From: Euwallacea fornicatus
Taxonomy: Eukaryota; Arthropoda; Insecta; Coleoptera; Curculionidae
Length of the DNA: 64,000 nucleotides
Direction of reading: 5' to 3'
Assembly: GCF_040115645.1 (NCBI RefSeq)
Contig: NC_089553.1
Location: 1,550,001-1,614,000, forward strand
The translations under genes were made by a program, and so were the position numbers. Positions 11,601 to 22,393 of the stretch are shown piece after piece. The notes under the pieces were generated by a model. That model worked only from the letters and a program-made list of their open reading frames with translations. It was not told the origin of the DNA and ran no database searches. How positions within the stretch are numbered: the stretch's first letter is position 1; the number at the start of each line of letters is the position of its first letter.

Positions 11601-11785
11601 GCGTCCAATGTGTAACAATGATTCATTGCTTTTCAGAAGATGGTTTTGTGGGTATCTTGCTGTAATAAAGTTTGAGTTTGGTAAACTTAAATTTAAGCTG
11701 AGGTCATCCGTTTCCTACAATGAATATTTTATCCTAGTTCTTTCTGATATCGGCAACATAAAATTGGTGTGAAGTTGTGTACAAT
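8625..11785. other. 3.2 kb intergenic region between divergent GGT and bestrophin genes
   Basis: AT-rich, no supported coding sequence. The open frame at 9081-9281 (minus) has no recognised domain. Remnants of dispersed repeats are likely around 9500-9970. It contains a diverged direct repeat (separate entry). Promoters of both neighbours must lie at the two ends. Confidence 0.5.
10338..11235. repeat. Diverged direct repeat, about 640 bp apart
   Basis: Copy 1 at about 10338-10600 and copy 2 at about 10978-11235 share ordered blocks: a TAAGTACTGTGTTGCCA block followed by TTTTCA, then TGATACG with a degenerate GAATTAAG, then GTCAATTAAATT-like sequence, then ACATTTTG with CAACG. Spacing inside each copy is similar. 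Function unknown; probably two copies of a dispersed repeat or a local duplication. Confidence 0.55.
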
Positions 11786-14700
11786 ATGACTGTAACTTAT
11801 ACTGGAGAAGTTGCCACATGTCGAGGTTTGGGATGCTTTTTGAAGCTGCTCGGAAGGTTTGTTGGTTTATTACTTTAGTGAAACTTTAAAAATAGTAATG
11901 CAAAAGTTTGCATCGCATATTATTACAGATGGAAAGGAAGTATCTACAAGCTAGTCTGGATTGATTTATTAGTATTCCTGTTCATTTATTACAGCCTAAA
12001 TTTTACTTACCGATTTTTGCTGGATGAACCTGGCAAAATGTAAGATACATCCTTAGCTAAATAATTCATTTTCCTAGAAATTTTCCCTCTTCCAGACTAT
12101 TTGAAAGCATTGCAAAATACTGCTATGAATATGCAAATCTCATACCCCTTTCTTTTGTTTTGGGTTTTTATGTCTCAGTTGTGATGACAAGGTGGTGGAA
12201 TCAGTATACTGCAATCCCTTTTCCAGACCCCTTAGCTGTGTTTGTTAGTGCAACTGTTCATGGCCAGGTAGATAAAAATACATGGCATTTCCAGTGTGTC
12301 AATTGTCTGTTTCTTGGTAGGATGAGAGGGGCAGAGTAATGCGAAGAACAATAATGCGTTATGTGTGTCTTTCTGTAACTATGACCTTCACAATGATAGC
12401 TCCAAGAGTGAAAAAAAGATTTCCAACTCTAGATCATTTTGTAGAAGCTGGATTGCTGCATATCAGTGAGAAGGAAATTATGTTGGATTTGAATAAGAAA
12501 TTTCCTAAATATTCTAAGCATTGGTAAGCAGTTTTTTGAGTACTTTAGCAAATAATTAAACTTGACATCATATCTTCTATTGATTAATGCTTTTTCAATT
12601 TCAAGTAAAATCTGATTTTATTAGACCAGTTTTACGGAGCTAATAAGTAGCTTAAATTTCTATAACCCACTGGGATTTATCTAATTTGTGTAATATTTAC
12701 AACTGCCTTGAAAATATAATAGCATATTTTCAATACGTCTGTAATATATTATAAAATTTGTTAGGTTATAATTACTTTACTTGTTATTCTATATTTATTC
12801 CTGGAAAAGAATAATTATAGAGCAGAGTTGTAAGTTGAGTCCTATGGGTAATTAAATCTTTATTGATAATGAAAGCTTGCAAATACGCATAGGAAATTTT
12901 CATGTTCAATTTATTACATCTAGAATTCCTCTTAGAATCCACATATAGGATAATAATGTGAGCTTTCTATTAGTAAGTAAATCTTTAGGTTGGAAGTGAT
13001 GTTATTTCTTTTTGCACGCACTCTATGTGTGAAAGTCTGAGCAATCTTTATATTATGAATTTGCGAGTATATCCCCATATCTTCAAAATTTCAGCAATTT
13101 AACATGTCTAATTTTTCTTAGAATTGCTAACTTCTTCTGAACTAGGTTGCCAATAGTTTGGGCCTCAAGCATTATAACTAGAGCAAGAAAAGAAGGTAGA
13201 ATTCGGGACGATTTTGCAGTAAAAACCTTAATTGATGAATTAAACAAATTTCGAGGCCAATGCGGCTTGTTACTGAGCTTCGACACCATTAGCGTGCCTT
13301 TAGTCTACACCCAGGTGAACTTCCACAATTCCCATGCGAAACGTGCAAATAGTTCCATTTTATAGGTAGTAACTTTGGCTGTTTATAGTTACTTTTTAAC
13401 GACCTTAATGGGTCATCAATGGGTGGCGGATAACAGTGGGGAAAACCGCCATCACCTGGAGCTCTATTTTCCCGTTTTAACAACGCTGCAGTTTTTTTTT
13501 TACGTGGGCTGGTTGAAAGTGGCCGAGAGCTTAATAAACCCCTTCGGGGATGACGATGACGATTTTGAAGTTAACTGGATGGTGGATCGGAATTTGCAAG
13601 TATAACCATTAAACTTCTTGCCTTTTTTCGCACTATTTCGCAGGTTTCTTATTTAATAGTCGACGAAATGCACCATGATCATCCAGAGTTGGTGAAAGAT
13701 CAGTATTGGGACGAGGTTTTCCCTCCGGAGTTGCCATATACTGCTGCAGCAGCAGCGGCGGAATCAATGAGAAATACACATCCTTTGCCTTCAACGGCTA
13801 ACATTGCGGTCAAACCTGAAGAACAAGGTGAGAATTTCAGTCACAGATGCAGTGTCGATGTAGATTAATGTTTTATTGAAGGTGGAGGAAACCCAGCCAA
13901 ACAAACTGTGAAAATTATGCTTAATGATCTTTATTTAAAATAAGTGTTTCAGGTGATTGTTTGTTTATAATATTTTTTCTTTAAACTTCTGTTTTAATAC
14001 GCGTTTCTTCAAACTAATTAGAGTGCGGTAGTGTCGCAAATACTAATAAAATAGCCCTATATGGTGTTGCTTTTTGACACTTTTTATCCGTCACTTTGAT
14101 AATAATTATCGTTTTTTGCAGGTCTTGTAGGTCCGTCGGTCAAGGTAGATACAATGCAAGCTTACGTAGAAAATATGCAAAGTGGACCGATAATGTTCAC
14201 AGCAAACAAACAACCCAGCATGAAAAGTAGGAGAAATTCTTCAAATAGTCTCGCTATGGGATCGTCCGTACCAGGTTAGATTATATAGCTCAACAAATGT
14301 TGGGTGGCATCAAAAGTCAGAACAATTTTGTAATCCATATAAATAGCAAAGTTTGGCAACAATTGTTAGATTTGTAGTAGTTATAGTGGCGGTTGGACAA
14401 AAATTGTTGCACTGTTGCCATTTTTTGTTACTGATTATTAGAGATATTCAGATTTCATTTCTTCATTTAAAATCAGAAATTTCCAGATGCCATGCCCATG
14501 TCAAGAGTGGCATCAGTCACAAGCCTTTTAAAGCGTTTTTTCAGCAGAGATGAAAATAAAAATGATTCTCGGGGAGAAAATAACGCGGAATATAATGAAT
14601 TGGTCAATTTAGTTAGCGACGACAAGCTCAAGAAGCTGGGAACTAGCGTGAAAAGAATAACTGACGATGTTATTGAGGAGGTATTAGATTTTTCAGACTT

Positions 14701-15800
14701 TCTTAATCTACAGTTTTTAATTTTCATCTATTGTTTTAGGTGGACGAGCAGACCACTATAACCTCACAACAGTCGCAAAATAGAGAACCTAGACCGACAA
14801 TGATGCAAGTTTTTGGCCCGCCAAGGTCGGAACCCATTGATGTACCTCAGAGCAGTAGTTTTTCTAACGAGTAAGTTTCGATGTATTTCTGGTTTTATCC
14901 TAAATTGAATATGGATAGTTATGCTGCTGATCAAGTCTACGATCCCTTCCCCCCGATGGCTTATTCCGCCCCCACTGGAGGTGACGCTGACACGACTGAC
15001 AAAGTTAGTATTGGCTCAGCTACAGACGACGAAGAGGACCAATTTGAGATTTTGAAAAGGAAGAGAGACGAAGAAAGGCTTAGCCGGTAAGTTTGAAAGT
15101 GTTACAAAGGGTTTTGCAAAGTAATTTTTTCTTGGCACTAATAAACTCTTATTATTAATAATTAAAACGTGAACTAATATAATTTGTTTTCTTTTCAAGC
15201 CTTAATCTAATTGTTTGTCCCAATAAAACCGGAGAAGAAGGATAACTATTCGGTAAATTTTCATTTTAGCATTGTCGCTTGTAGCTCTATACTCTTTAGT
15301 GTTGGGTGTTTAAGTTACCTTTTTTCATTACTTGTTGTGTTTATGGGCAATTATATATAAGTCAGACGTTTTAAACAGTAAATTGCCTGACATGAATTCT
15401 GAAAAAAAAACGATGTCATGATTGATCCTCAACGATACAAACGTAGTTAATTTAGATGCAGTTTTCTCCCAAATATAGGCAACCTACTATACAATTAATC
15501 TTTACATTATTACTCCAGCTTTTTGCTTTAAACAACTCTATGCTACGTGCTTATGTTAACTAATATATTTTTTGTAATGTTATGAACAAGGGATATTATT
15601 ATCTCCAGCGCTTCAATAACTTTAATTTTCCTTAGAACCCACATTAACCCTGAAATTTGTTTTCTTCTAGATTACGCGATAATTTAGCCCGGTCTCTGAG
15701 TTTGCAGAAAGGCGACGAAGACGACAGTCAAAAGTTGCTAAACCGAAGGTCTTCGAATATGTCAACATCGCCACCTACATCTCCACACTCGGTCTTGTAG
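11786..15800 (+). CDS. Best: Bestrophin, calcium-activated chloride channel
   Basis: Twelve exons: 11786-11856, 11929-12039, 12096-12267, 12321-12523, 13146-13314, 13366-13599, 13644-13827, 14122-14274, 14487-14680, 14740-14870, 14919-15086, 15671-15800; 639 aa. Seen: RWKGSIYKLVW near the N-terminus, FVLGFYVSVVMTRWWNQY in the second membrane region, IRYVCLS-like segment, ISVPLVYTQVVTLAVYS, FFYVGWLKVAESLINPFG, and the acidic calcium clasp DDDDDFEVNW at 304-313, all bestrophin hallmarks. Bestrophins form pentameric plasma membrane chloride channels opened by calcium. The first 370 residues are the conserved channel; the rest is a long, low-complexity Ser/Asp-rich cytoplasmic tail spread over six exons, as in other insect bestrophins. 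Start is the first ATG followed by MTVTYTGEVAT, matching the family. Intron 10 is 48 nt. Confidence 0.95.
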
Positions 15801-17432
15801 TTTTGATTTTTAATCTATAATTTAGTTCAATTTCAGTTAAAGTAGGAAACGTGTGAATTTTTAGGGCTAAATTATTAATGTATTTCTAATTTTTATGTTA
15901 ATTAATTATTACCATAGAAACCAAGATTCTCACCAACACCCAGTTTCCATTTTATTTCGGTGGGTATTACCCTGAAGCTGAAGTTAATAACACATTAATA
16001 ATTTAATACTTAATCGAATAATATGACTTTCGACTTGCTGTAAACTAGGTATTAGATCTTGAAAGTTAATTGAAGGCCCTAGTAAACAATGTGGGAATAA
16101 TGTCAAAGCCAGTATTAAAAAGTAATGAGCGTTTTAAAAGTATTATTATTATGGTAGTTAATAGTGTCTAGAGTCATTAAGGTATCGCGCTTCATTAAGT
16201 ATTACGCTAAGTTTTGATCCAATCGACACTTTATTTGGACACTTGGATGATTCGAATACTATTTTTACTGAATAAAAATAATTATATTAACCAGTACAAT
16301 AAGAAAACTTGTGATAACTTATTTGTTATATATTTATTCATTAGCTCCAGAAATAGTTTGATGTAAATAATATGTTTAGTGGAAAATATTTCGAACTATG
16401 GTTTCTAACTGCTCAAAAGTAGAGGTTTCTGTTCTGAGAACTGAAAAGATGTTGAAGGGTTTTAATGTACCTAATTCGTGCCTTATTACTTCTAATTTAA
16501 GCTCGTAATAAGTTATAGTAATAATTATTATTTAAGATCTGGGTTCAGACTTGCAAATCTAATTTGTTCGTTATTATTTAATTATACTATCAAATAAATA
16601 ATATATACGAATAATATTAATTATTTATTATTAATTTATTTTCAAAATTATGAGTTTTTTTCACCCTTGATAAAGTACGATTAGAGAAAAAACGAGTCAA
16701 ATCACTAAAATACAACCAATTAGTAAAAGTCCTATCTTCTAGACGTATATTCTGGAAGGCCTGAAAACTTCACTCAAAACGATCGACGTCATGGACAGTT
16801 GAATCTGGACTGGTTACCAAAAAACAACATTCTTAATATTTGATGTGCTTTTTGCAATACTTGGAGTAAGTATATTTCGATGTCTCTACGCTTGATAGCT
16901 CCTGTTCTTTCTTTAAAGAATTTTTAGTGTGTCTGTACTACATCAATTCAGGCATGTTTGCCATCAGGTTCTAATTAAAAAGCATTGCTTAAAGTCTAAA
17001 ATTTCGAATGAGATAGTTGGCTCTGTCAAAGTTAAAAAATAACGTATCGTTATTCGGAACAGAAAATGGTGGTAAAACCAAAACTTAACTATGTAATCCC
17101 AGGTTAAGTAACAAAAATACGTGCAAAACATGCACTAGGATACGAACTATGTTAGTGTGCATGGGACGTCCCTCTTTTATTAATTAAATTACAATTACAC
17201 ATTGCATTTGTTTGGATTTTGCATAAAACCATAATTAGTCAAATTCTCTCTATACTTACATTCTTTATTTCATAATGCTAATAACAACAAATTTATGTCA
17301 AAATAGACAATTTTGTTTTAGCAGAGAATGAAATACTCTTCCAAAACCTCTAGCATTTCTTGATTTACCTTCAAAGCTAAAATCACAAACTTTAAGGCAT
17401 ATTTTCTTCTTGCTTCAATTATACGCTCAGCC
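15801..17432. other. Convergent 3' regions of bestrophin and Hip14-like genes
   Basis: No coding sequence supported. Plus-strand AATAAA motifs at about 16272 and 16594 could end the bestrophin transcript. On the minus strand AATAAA at 17269-17264 lies about 165 bases after the palmitoyltransferase stop and is its likely signal. Confidence 0.5.
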
Positions 17433-19931
17433 TCATATGTACTCATACAGAGGCTCCTCCTCCAAATCGTCAGGAGTGCAGAAAAAAAATTCCATTAAAT
17501 TCAAAACAGGACCTCGAGAAAAGGGGTTGTAGTATCTGCCACGTTTATCCCGAAGATACGGGTATCTCTTGTAGTTGACCATTTCATTGGTTGTGAGATT
17601 CATACAGGCGTGGAGCACCTTGAAGAAACAAAATTTGATGGCTTTTTACACACTCTCTACTTCAAGGAAGACTTACGGCAGTACAAGTCAAAATCCAGCC
17701 TAATCCCGAAAAGACAAACGCCTCCACAAGTCCCAAAATGTACATAAACCCAAATCCTTCAATGGCGATGCAGTAGGTGGCAAAATAAATAGTGTAGGAA
17801 CAATTAATGGCGACGCTCATTACAAACATGAAGAACCAAGTCCGATTCTTCAGTCCTACGCAATTGTAAATGAACGGGCAGTGATGGTCAAAGTAGGACA
17901 CGCATCTGTTGCACACTCGGCAATGTTTAGCTCTTATAGGGCGCAGGGTTCTGCAAGTATGACACAGTCGATTTAGCATAGCGTTGCGTTTTTTCCACTT
18001 ATCGAAATAGGGGATTTGCTTAATGCATCTGGCATAGGAATCCGAATTCATGGCTATATAACCTGGATTCTTGCGATTCGCTATTATCCAGCAGATCCAC
18101 ATTACCATATTCCAGTAGATGAAGCAGTAGTGAGAGCCTCGTAGGATGTTCCATGTAATCGGAATCACCTAGATTTTTAGGTGTATTTATGGTTTAATTT
18201 TGTGATGCGGTTTTACCCGAATAAAATACATGGGGTAGCCCCATAAGAGCACGGAAGACACGAAAAAAATAAGTGGGATTTTGCTGTTTCCGGCTCTGCC
18301 AAAAAGCAGCCCCCAAATTTCGCTCACAGGGGGGAACCACCCCGATCGACGTTTGATTGCCACTTGAAGCACGTCGATTATGTCCATGTGTCTATGGCCC
18401 ACTGCAAGGTTTAGGGGGGTTTTGTCGTTTTTATCTTTAGGCTCCATATCAATGTCGTGCTAAAATCCAACAATATCAAGTATACCATTTGTAGAAGGAG
18501 TTTAAATCAGTATACTTTTTCGCATAGCAACTTGACACAACTGAGGCTTCCAGATAAGCATGCCAAGTGCAATGGAGTTGAACCGAAATGATCAGGTTTC
18601 TGCAAATTTGCCCCCGAGTACATCAAAAGCCTCAGTACATCTGGATACCCCTTGTAGGCCGCCCAATGCATAGCTGTGTCTCCATTCACATCAATAAGGT
18701 GGTTAAAAGCTCCTGCAAACCAATTATTATCACACTCCCTTCGGCAGGGTGTCCCAAAAATATACCAACTAACTTTAAGGGGTGGTTAGAGACACCAATA
18801 GAAACTTTTTTCTTTAATAAATACATGGTCGCAAAAGAAAAAAAAACGTTAATTTCTCATTTGAAGAACTTACCGATGTGCACCGATGAATTAGAATAGA
18901 AGGTTGCATCGCCTGGCTCACATGTTCTTCTCATCTCAATACTTTGGATTTTTTTCCTTTTGGGTTATTTCAAGTCGCCGGTCTACGAAATGCCTATTCG
19001 TAACGAGGAAGATCTCTTATCAAGAATAATCACCAATTGCACATATCTAGAAGCTATTCCTGGAATATTCCATAGGGTACGCGAGTCAGTGAACCGACGG
19101 TGCAGTTTTCATATTGAAGCAAATGGTCAATCTTTTAAACAATTATTATAAGCCATCGTTTATTTATCAATAAAATAGTATCTAACAGAAACAAAAAGTG
19201 ATTATAATAACCAAAGCCATATTGCGTTTTTTCTGCTCAAACGATCCTTTACAGGTACATATTTGTTTAAGCAAAAAAGTTTGTATTGATCCCTCCCGCC
19301 ACCCCTTAAAATTTGTCGGTGTATGTTTGAGACACTCTGTATAAAAAGTTTCACATGTAATCTACCCACCCATCCCTAGCAAATATGCTGCAGTAGCGGT
19401 TCTTCCAAACATACAAGCAGTCATTAAAGGGGTTAGTCCTTTGAAATCCGCGGCATTTATTGCAACCCCTGCTTGGAGAAGCACTTGAACCACTGCAGAA
19501 TGACCTGCATGAAAGGTTAATTGTGAGTATTGGAATAATAAATCGCTCTTCTAGACCTTTGCGGCAAGCCCAATGCACGGGCCTAGGTCCTTGAGTACCA
19601 AGACAGGGCAAGTCAACAGGGGCCCCTCTGTCGATGAAAAAGCGCATCAGCTCGACATTCCCATCCAGTGCAGCCCAATGAGCCGGAGTATATCCCCATT
19701 CATCTCTAGCCCTCAACACCTCAATTCCATGTTTTTCCACATAGTCTTCCACATCAGAAAGCTCCCTGAAAGTCGCTCCTTTAAACGAAAATCTAGAGCG
19801 TTTCGGATATTATACCCATCGGCTTTAACTAGATCAAAGATATTCTTATGGGTCTGTTCAGCGATGTCCGCAGTATCAGGTCCGCTCTTCTCGTGTTCAG
19901 TCGCTGCAGGGTGCTCCGCATCAGCCACCAT
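17433..19931 (-). CDS. Hip14: Ankyrin-repeat DHHC palmitoyltransferase (Hip14/ZDHHC17 type)
   Basis: Seven exons on the minus strand: 19931-19816, 19765-19557, 19504-19370, 18712-18516, 18459-18217, 18168-17677, 17618-17433; 525 aa. Seen: about six ankyrin repeats (for example GYTPAHWAALDGN, GDTAMHWAAYKGY, GSTPLHLACLSG), four to five hydrophobic segments after residue 270, a cysteine-rich domain with CHTCRTLRPIRAKHCRVC then DHHC at 394-397, and TTNE after the last membrane helix (the TTxE motif). This order is specific to the Hip14 group, which attaches palmitate to synaptic and trafficking proteins at the Golgi and presynaptic membranes. Odd: it is shorter than ZDHHC17 (about 630), and reads DHHCPF rather than DHHCPW, so it could be a diverged paralog. 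Intron 1 is 49-50 nt; intron 3 holds a transposon. The start is the first ATG after an in-frame stop. Confidence 0.9.
18745..19339 (+). mobile_element. Truncated mariner-like element in Hip14 intron 3
   Basis: About 595 bp. The left end CAGGGTGTCCCAAAAATATA and the inverted right end CAGAGTGTCTCAAACATACA match over roughly 40 bp, including the shared TTTTAAGGGGTGG/ACTTTAAGGGGTGG block. Inside, the plus-strand frame 18960-19151 encodes the last 60 or so residues of a DDE transposase of the mariner-related insect family (PVYEMPIRNEEDLLSRI followed by a C-terminal GQSFKQLL). The catalytic core is missing, so the copy is dead. The left flank is not TA; the right flank is. Confidence 0.7.
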
Positions 19932-21822
19932 GTTACAAGATGTCTGTTGGGGCAGGGCCCAGACGCTGCGGGCTATGCCAGGACTGGGGAACACCTTGTA
20001 GAGCAGCGTCGTGGCTGACGATGGAGTGCCCACCGATTCCAGGGTTGAAATTGTGATGTAACTTGCAACTGTTTAACCTCAATCAACCGTGTTGTGTCCA
20101 TGCAATTCATTGAGGGGTTGATATTGATTTGACCCGATTATGTGTCAGAGTGATGCGCGCAGGGATGAAAAATGAGGAATCACTATTGGAACTCATTTGG
20201 GGAAAGTTAAAGCTTCTTATTAAATCAATGATTATATTAAATGTTAAAATTTATAATCAGGATTGACATTAATCCCAGGAGTACTGTGGTTTCCGGGATA
20301 AATTTGTGAACAACCCTTATGAAGAATTGGCAACAATGGGTTAAACAGCAAACGATAGTATGTTGTGGGTTGTTTGATTTCCTTGTATCCGCGGTGTGAA
20401 ATTTGCAAAGCGGCGCTGCCACTGTTTTTATTTTTAGCTCGATTTGCCCCAATGTTCGTAAAGACGTATCTAATGCGTATATGAGCCCTAGCAATGGTGA
20501 TAAAGTTGGTAATTTACAGTTAACTGGAATTTATTAATTGATATTAAATAAATAATTTATTTTTTGAGAAACATTGCAAAAACCTAAGAAAGATAAATAA
20601 GGTTTCCGTTGACGGCCCCAAACTACTCCCCATGATCCAATCAGCACAAGAATAAAAGAGGAGAAACTAGTCAGTAGGCCTCTTCAGGCAACCTGGAACT
20701 TTTAACAAACAAGTAAATTAATGGAGATTGCTTCTAGTAGGTTCAATTTAGCATACTACTGTGTGGTGGCCCAGCATACAGCCATCACAGTGGTAAGGTC
20801 CAGACGCTCAAGTGCTTCGAAATACCTAAAGTTGTGAAAATGGCTCCCACCTATCAGAGTGCTGGGGGTGATGTTCAATAATAAAAGAATCGTGATCAAT
20901 CAGAGGCTACTCATGGAATGTTCGCTCTTGGTCAGCCAGCAGCTGGTTCGCTCATTTGACCCCTTCCGCATATGAAACTGCCTCTGGAAAGTGGACTGAT
21001 TCTCATGGTAAAAAGTGATCTTCTAGCAATTATAATTCCTGAAGATCCAAAAATTTGGTCAAAATTTGAACAAAATGTCTATCTTTCATTTATTCTGAGG
21101 TACTTCTGTAGTTCGTCTTAGGTGAGACATGACGGGCCCAGCGAGGTGTCCTCTGCGTGGTAGAGGCACTTTCGTGATTTCCTCATCTCTGTGATTTATT
21201 CAATCTATCCGAGATTCTTCAAACTTAAGTTCAACTACTGTAAAATTAAATTTTTGCTTATCAAAAAGGGATGAGGCAATTGTCGCAAAAATGTATTTCA
21301 AGTTAATCGTCTTGATCCGCTCTAAGACCTTGCGCAATTGGATTTGCAACAACTTTTTTGGTTTCTGAGATATGGAGTCATGTTAGTACCAATTTTTTGC
21401 GAATTTGAAAAGACTGAAAATTAAGGTTTTTAAAAATGCTATTCCGTGAATTCAAGGCGCACATCAATAATTTAGAATTTGAATCTCCTCCTTGGGCACT
21501 TTTCAAACTTCGAACGCGGATATTTTGCGGACTCGTGGAGCAATAGCCTTATAAACATCTGAAACTGAGACAAATATCATGTCTTCATAGATTGACCAGA
21601 TTTTCAAATTAAAATAATTAATTTCTTGTTTCGTCGTACAATTTCCCAAATTAAGCCGTGGGCCAGACAGCCCGTAGCGACCATTTTAAGGTTTTTAACC
21701 CACCTAAAAGGTCGTTGTCTTGAAGCATTAAGCAAACCCGTTTGGCCCAAACATTTTTTGTTAATAGGCCGGTTCGCAGGACGTGATAAGATCAAGTATC
21801 ATCAGTTCAAGTCGCAACATAG
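19932..21822. other. Upstream region of Hip14-like gene and intergenic DNA
   Basis: No supported coding sequence. The first 150 bases should hold the 5' UTR and promoter of the minus-strand gene. Open frames at 20237-20494 and 21604-21853 overlap each other on opposite strands or show no domain, and the latter probably belongs to an unidentified repeat. Confidence 0.45.
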
Positions 21823-22393
21823 GCATTGCACAAGTGAGAGAAGGACAAAATAAGGTTTAACATAACTCAGACAAAGAGCAACAAAGTGGGTTGAGAAACT
21901 AACAGCTGAAGAAGGCGGAGCCAGTTCGGTGTTTTGCCAGATCTTTTACCGTTCCGGAATTTTTACTGATATATATTCTATTGATGAATACATCGTTTTT
22001 TTTCATCTATTTATATTGTCGTTTTTGCTGTAATATTTTAAAAATATTCCAATACTGTAAAGACAGCGAAATCGGTACTGATCTAAAAATCTAAGTGGAG
22101 ACGAAGGCGGGACAGGCCAGTCCAGTAGGCGGAGCTAGTTTAGGGTTACCAGATCTCTCCCCATTTCAGAATTTTTACTAATATGAGTTCTAATGATGCA
22201 TTAATCGTTTTTCAATTTATTTACATTTCTGCTTTTTGATCTGATATGTTAAAAAAAATTCTATAACAGCGAAATAGATACTAATTTACACATCGAAGTG
22301 GAGACGCCGGCTGGACTGACTCCGCCCACTTCATTGTTGATCTTTGTCGAATGCATTTTGAAACTTATGCGGTCCGTCTCCCACTTGCACAAT
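21823..22393. mobile_element. Non-autonomous element with ~70 bp inverted ends and two internal tandem copies
   Basis: The left end around 21823-21890 (ATTGCACAAGTGAGAG onward, ending CAACAAAGTGGG) matches the inverse of 22325-22393 (AATTGTGCAAGTGGGAG onward, ending CAACAATGAAGTGGG). Between them lie two diverged tandem copies of a roughly 210 bp unit, 21911-22124 and 22125-22330, each starting AGGCGGAGC and including AGCGAAAT and AGTGGAGACG landmarks. No coding capacity. Fits a MITE; family not assigned. Confidence 0.6.

Noticed and set aside
13828..14121. Alternative bestrophin exon in intron 7 (GGAGGAAACCCAGCC region)
   Set aside because: A stop follows soon and no good donor is present; the tail is too variable to judge.
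19953..20033. Longer Hip14 N-terminus from a GTG at 20033
   Set aside because: No ATG in that extension before an in-frame stop; the first ATG is at 19931.
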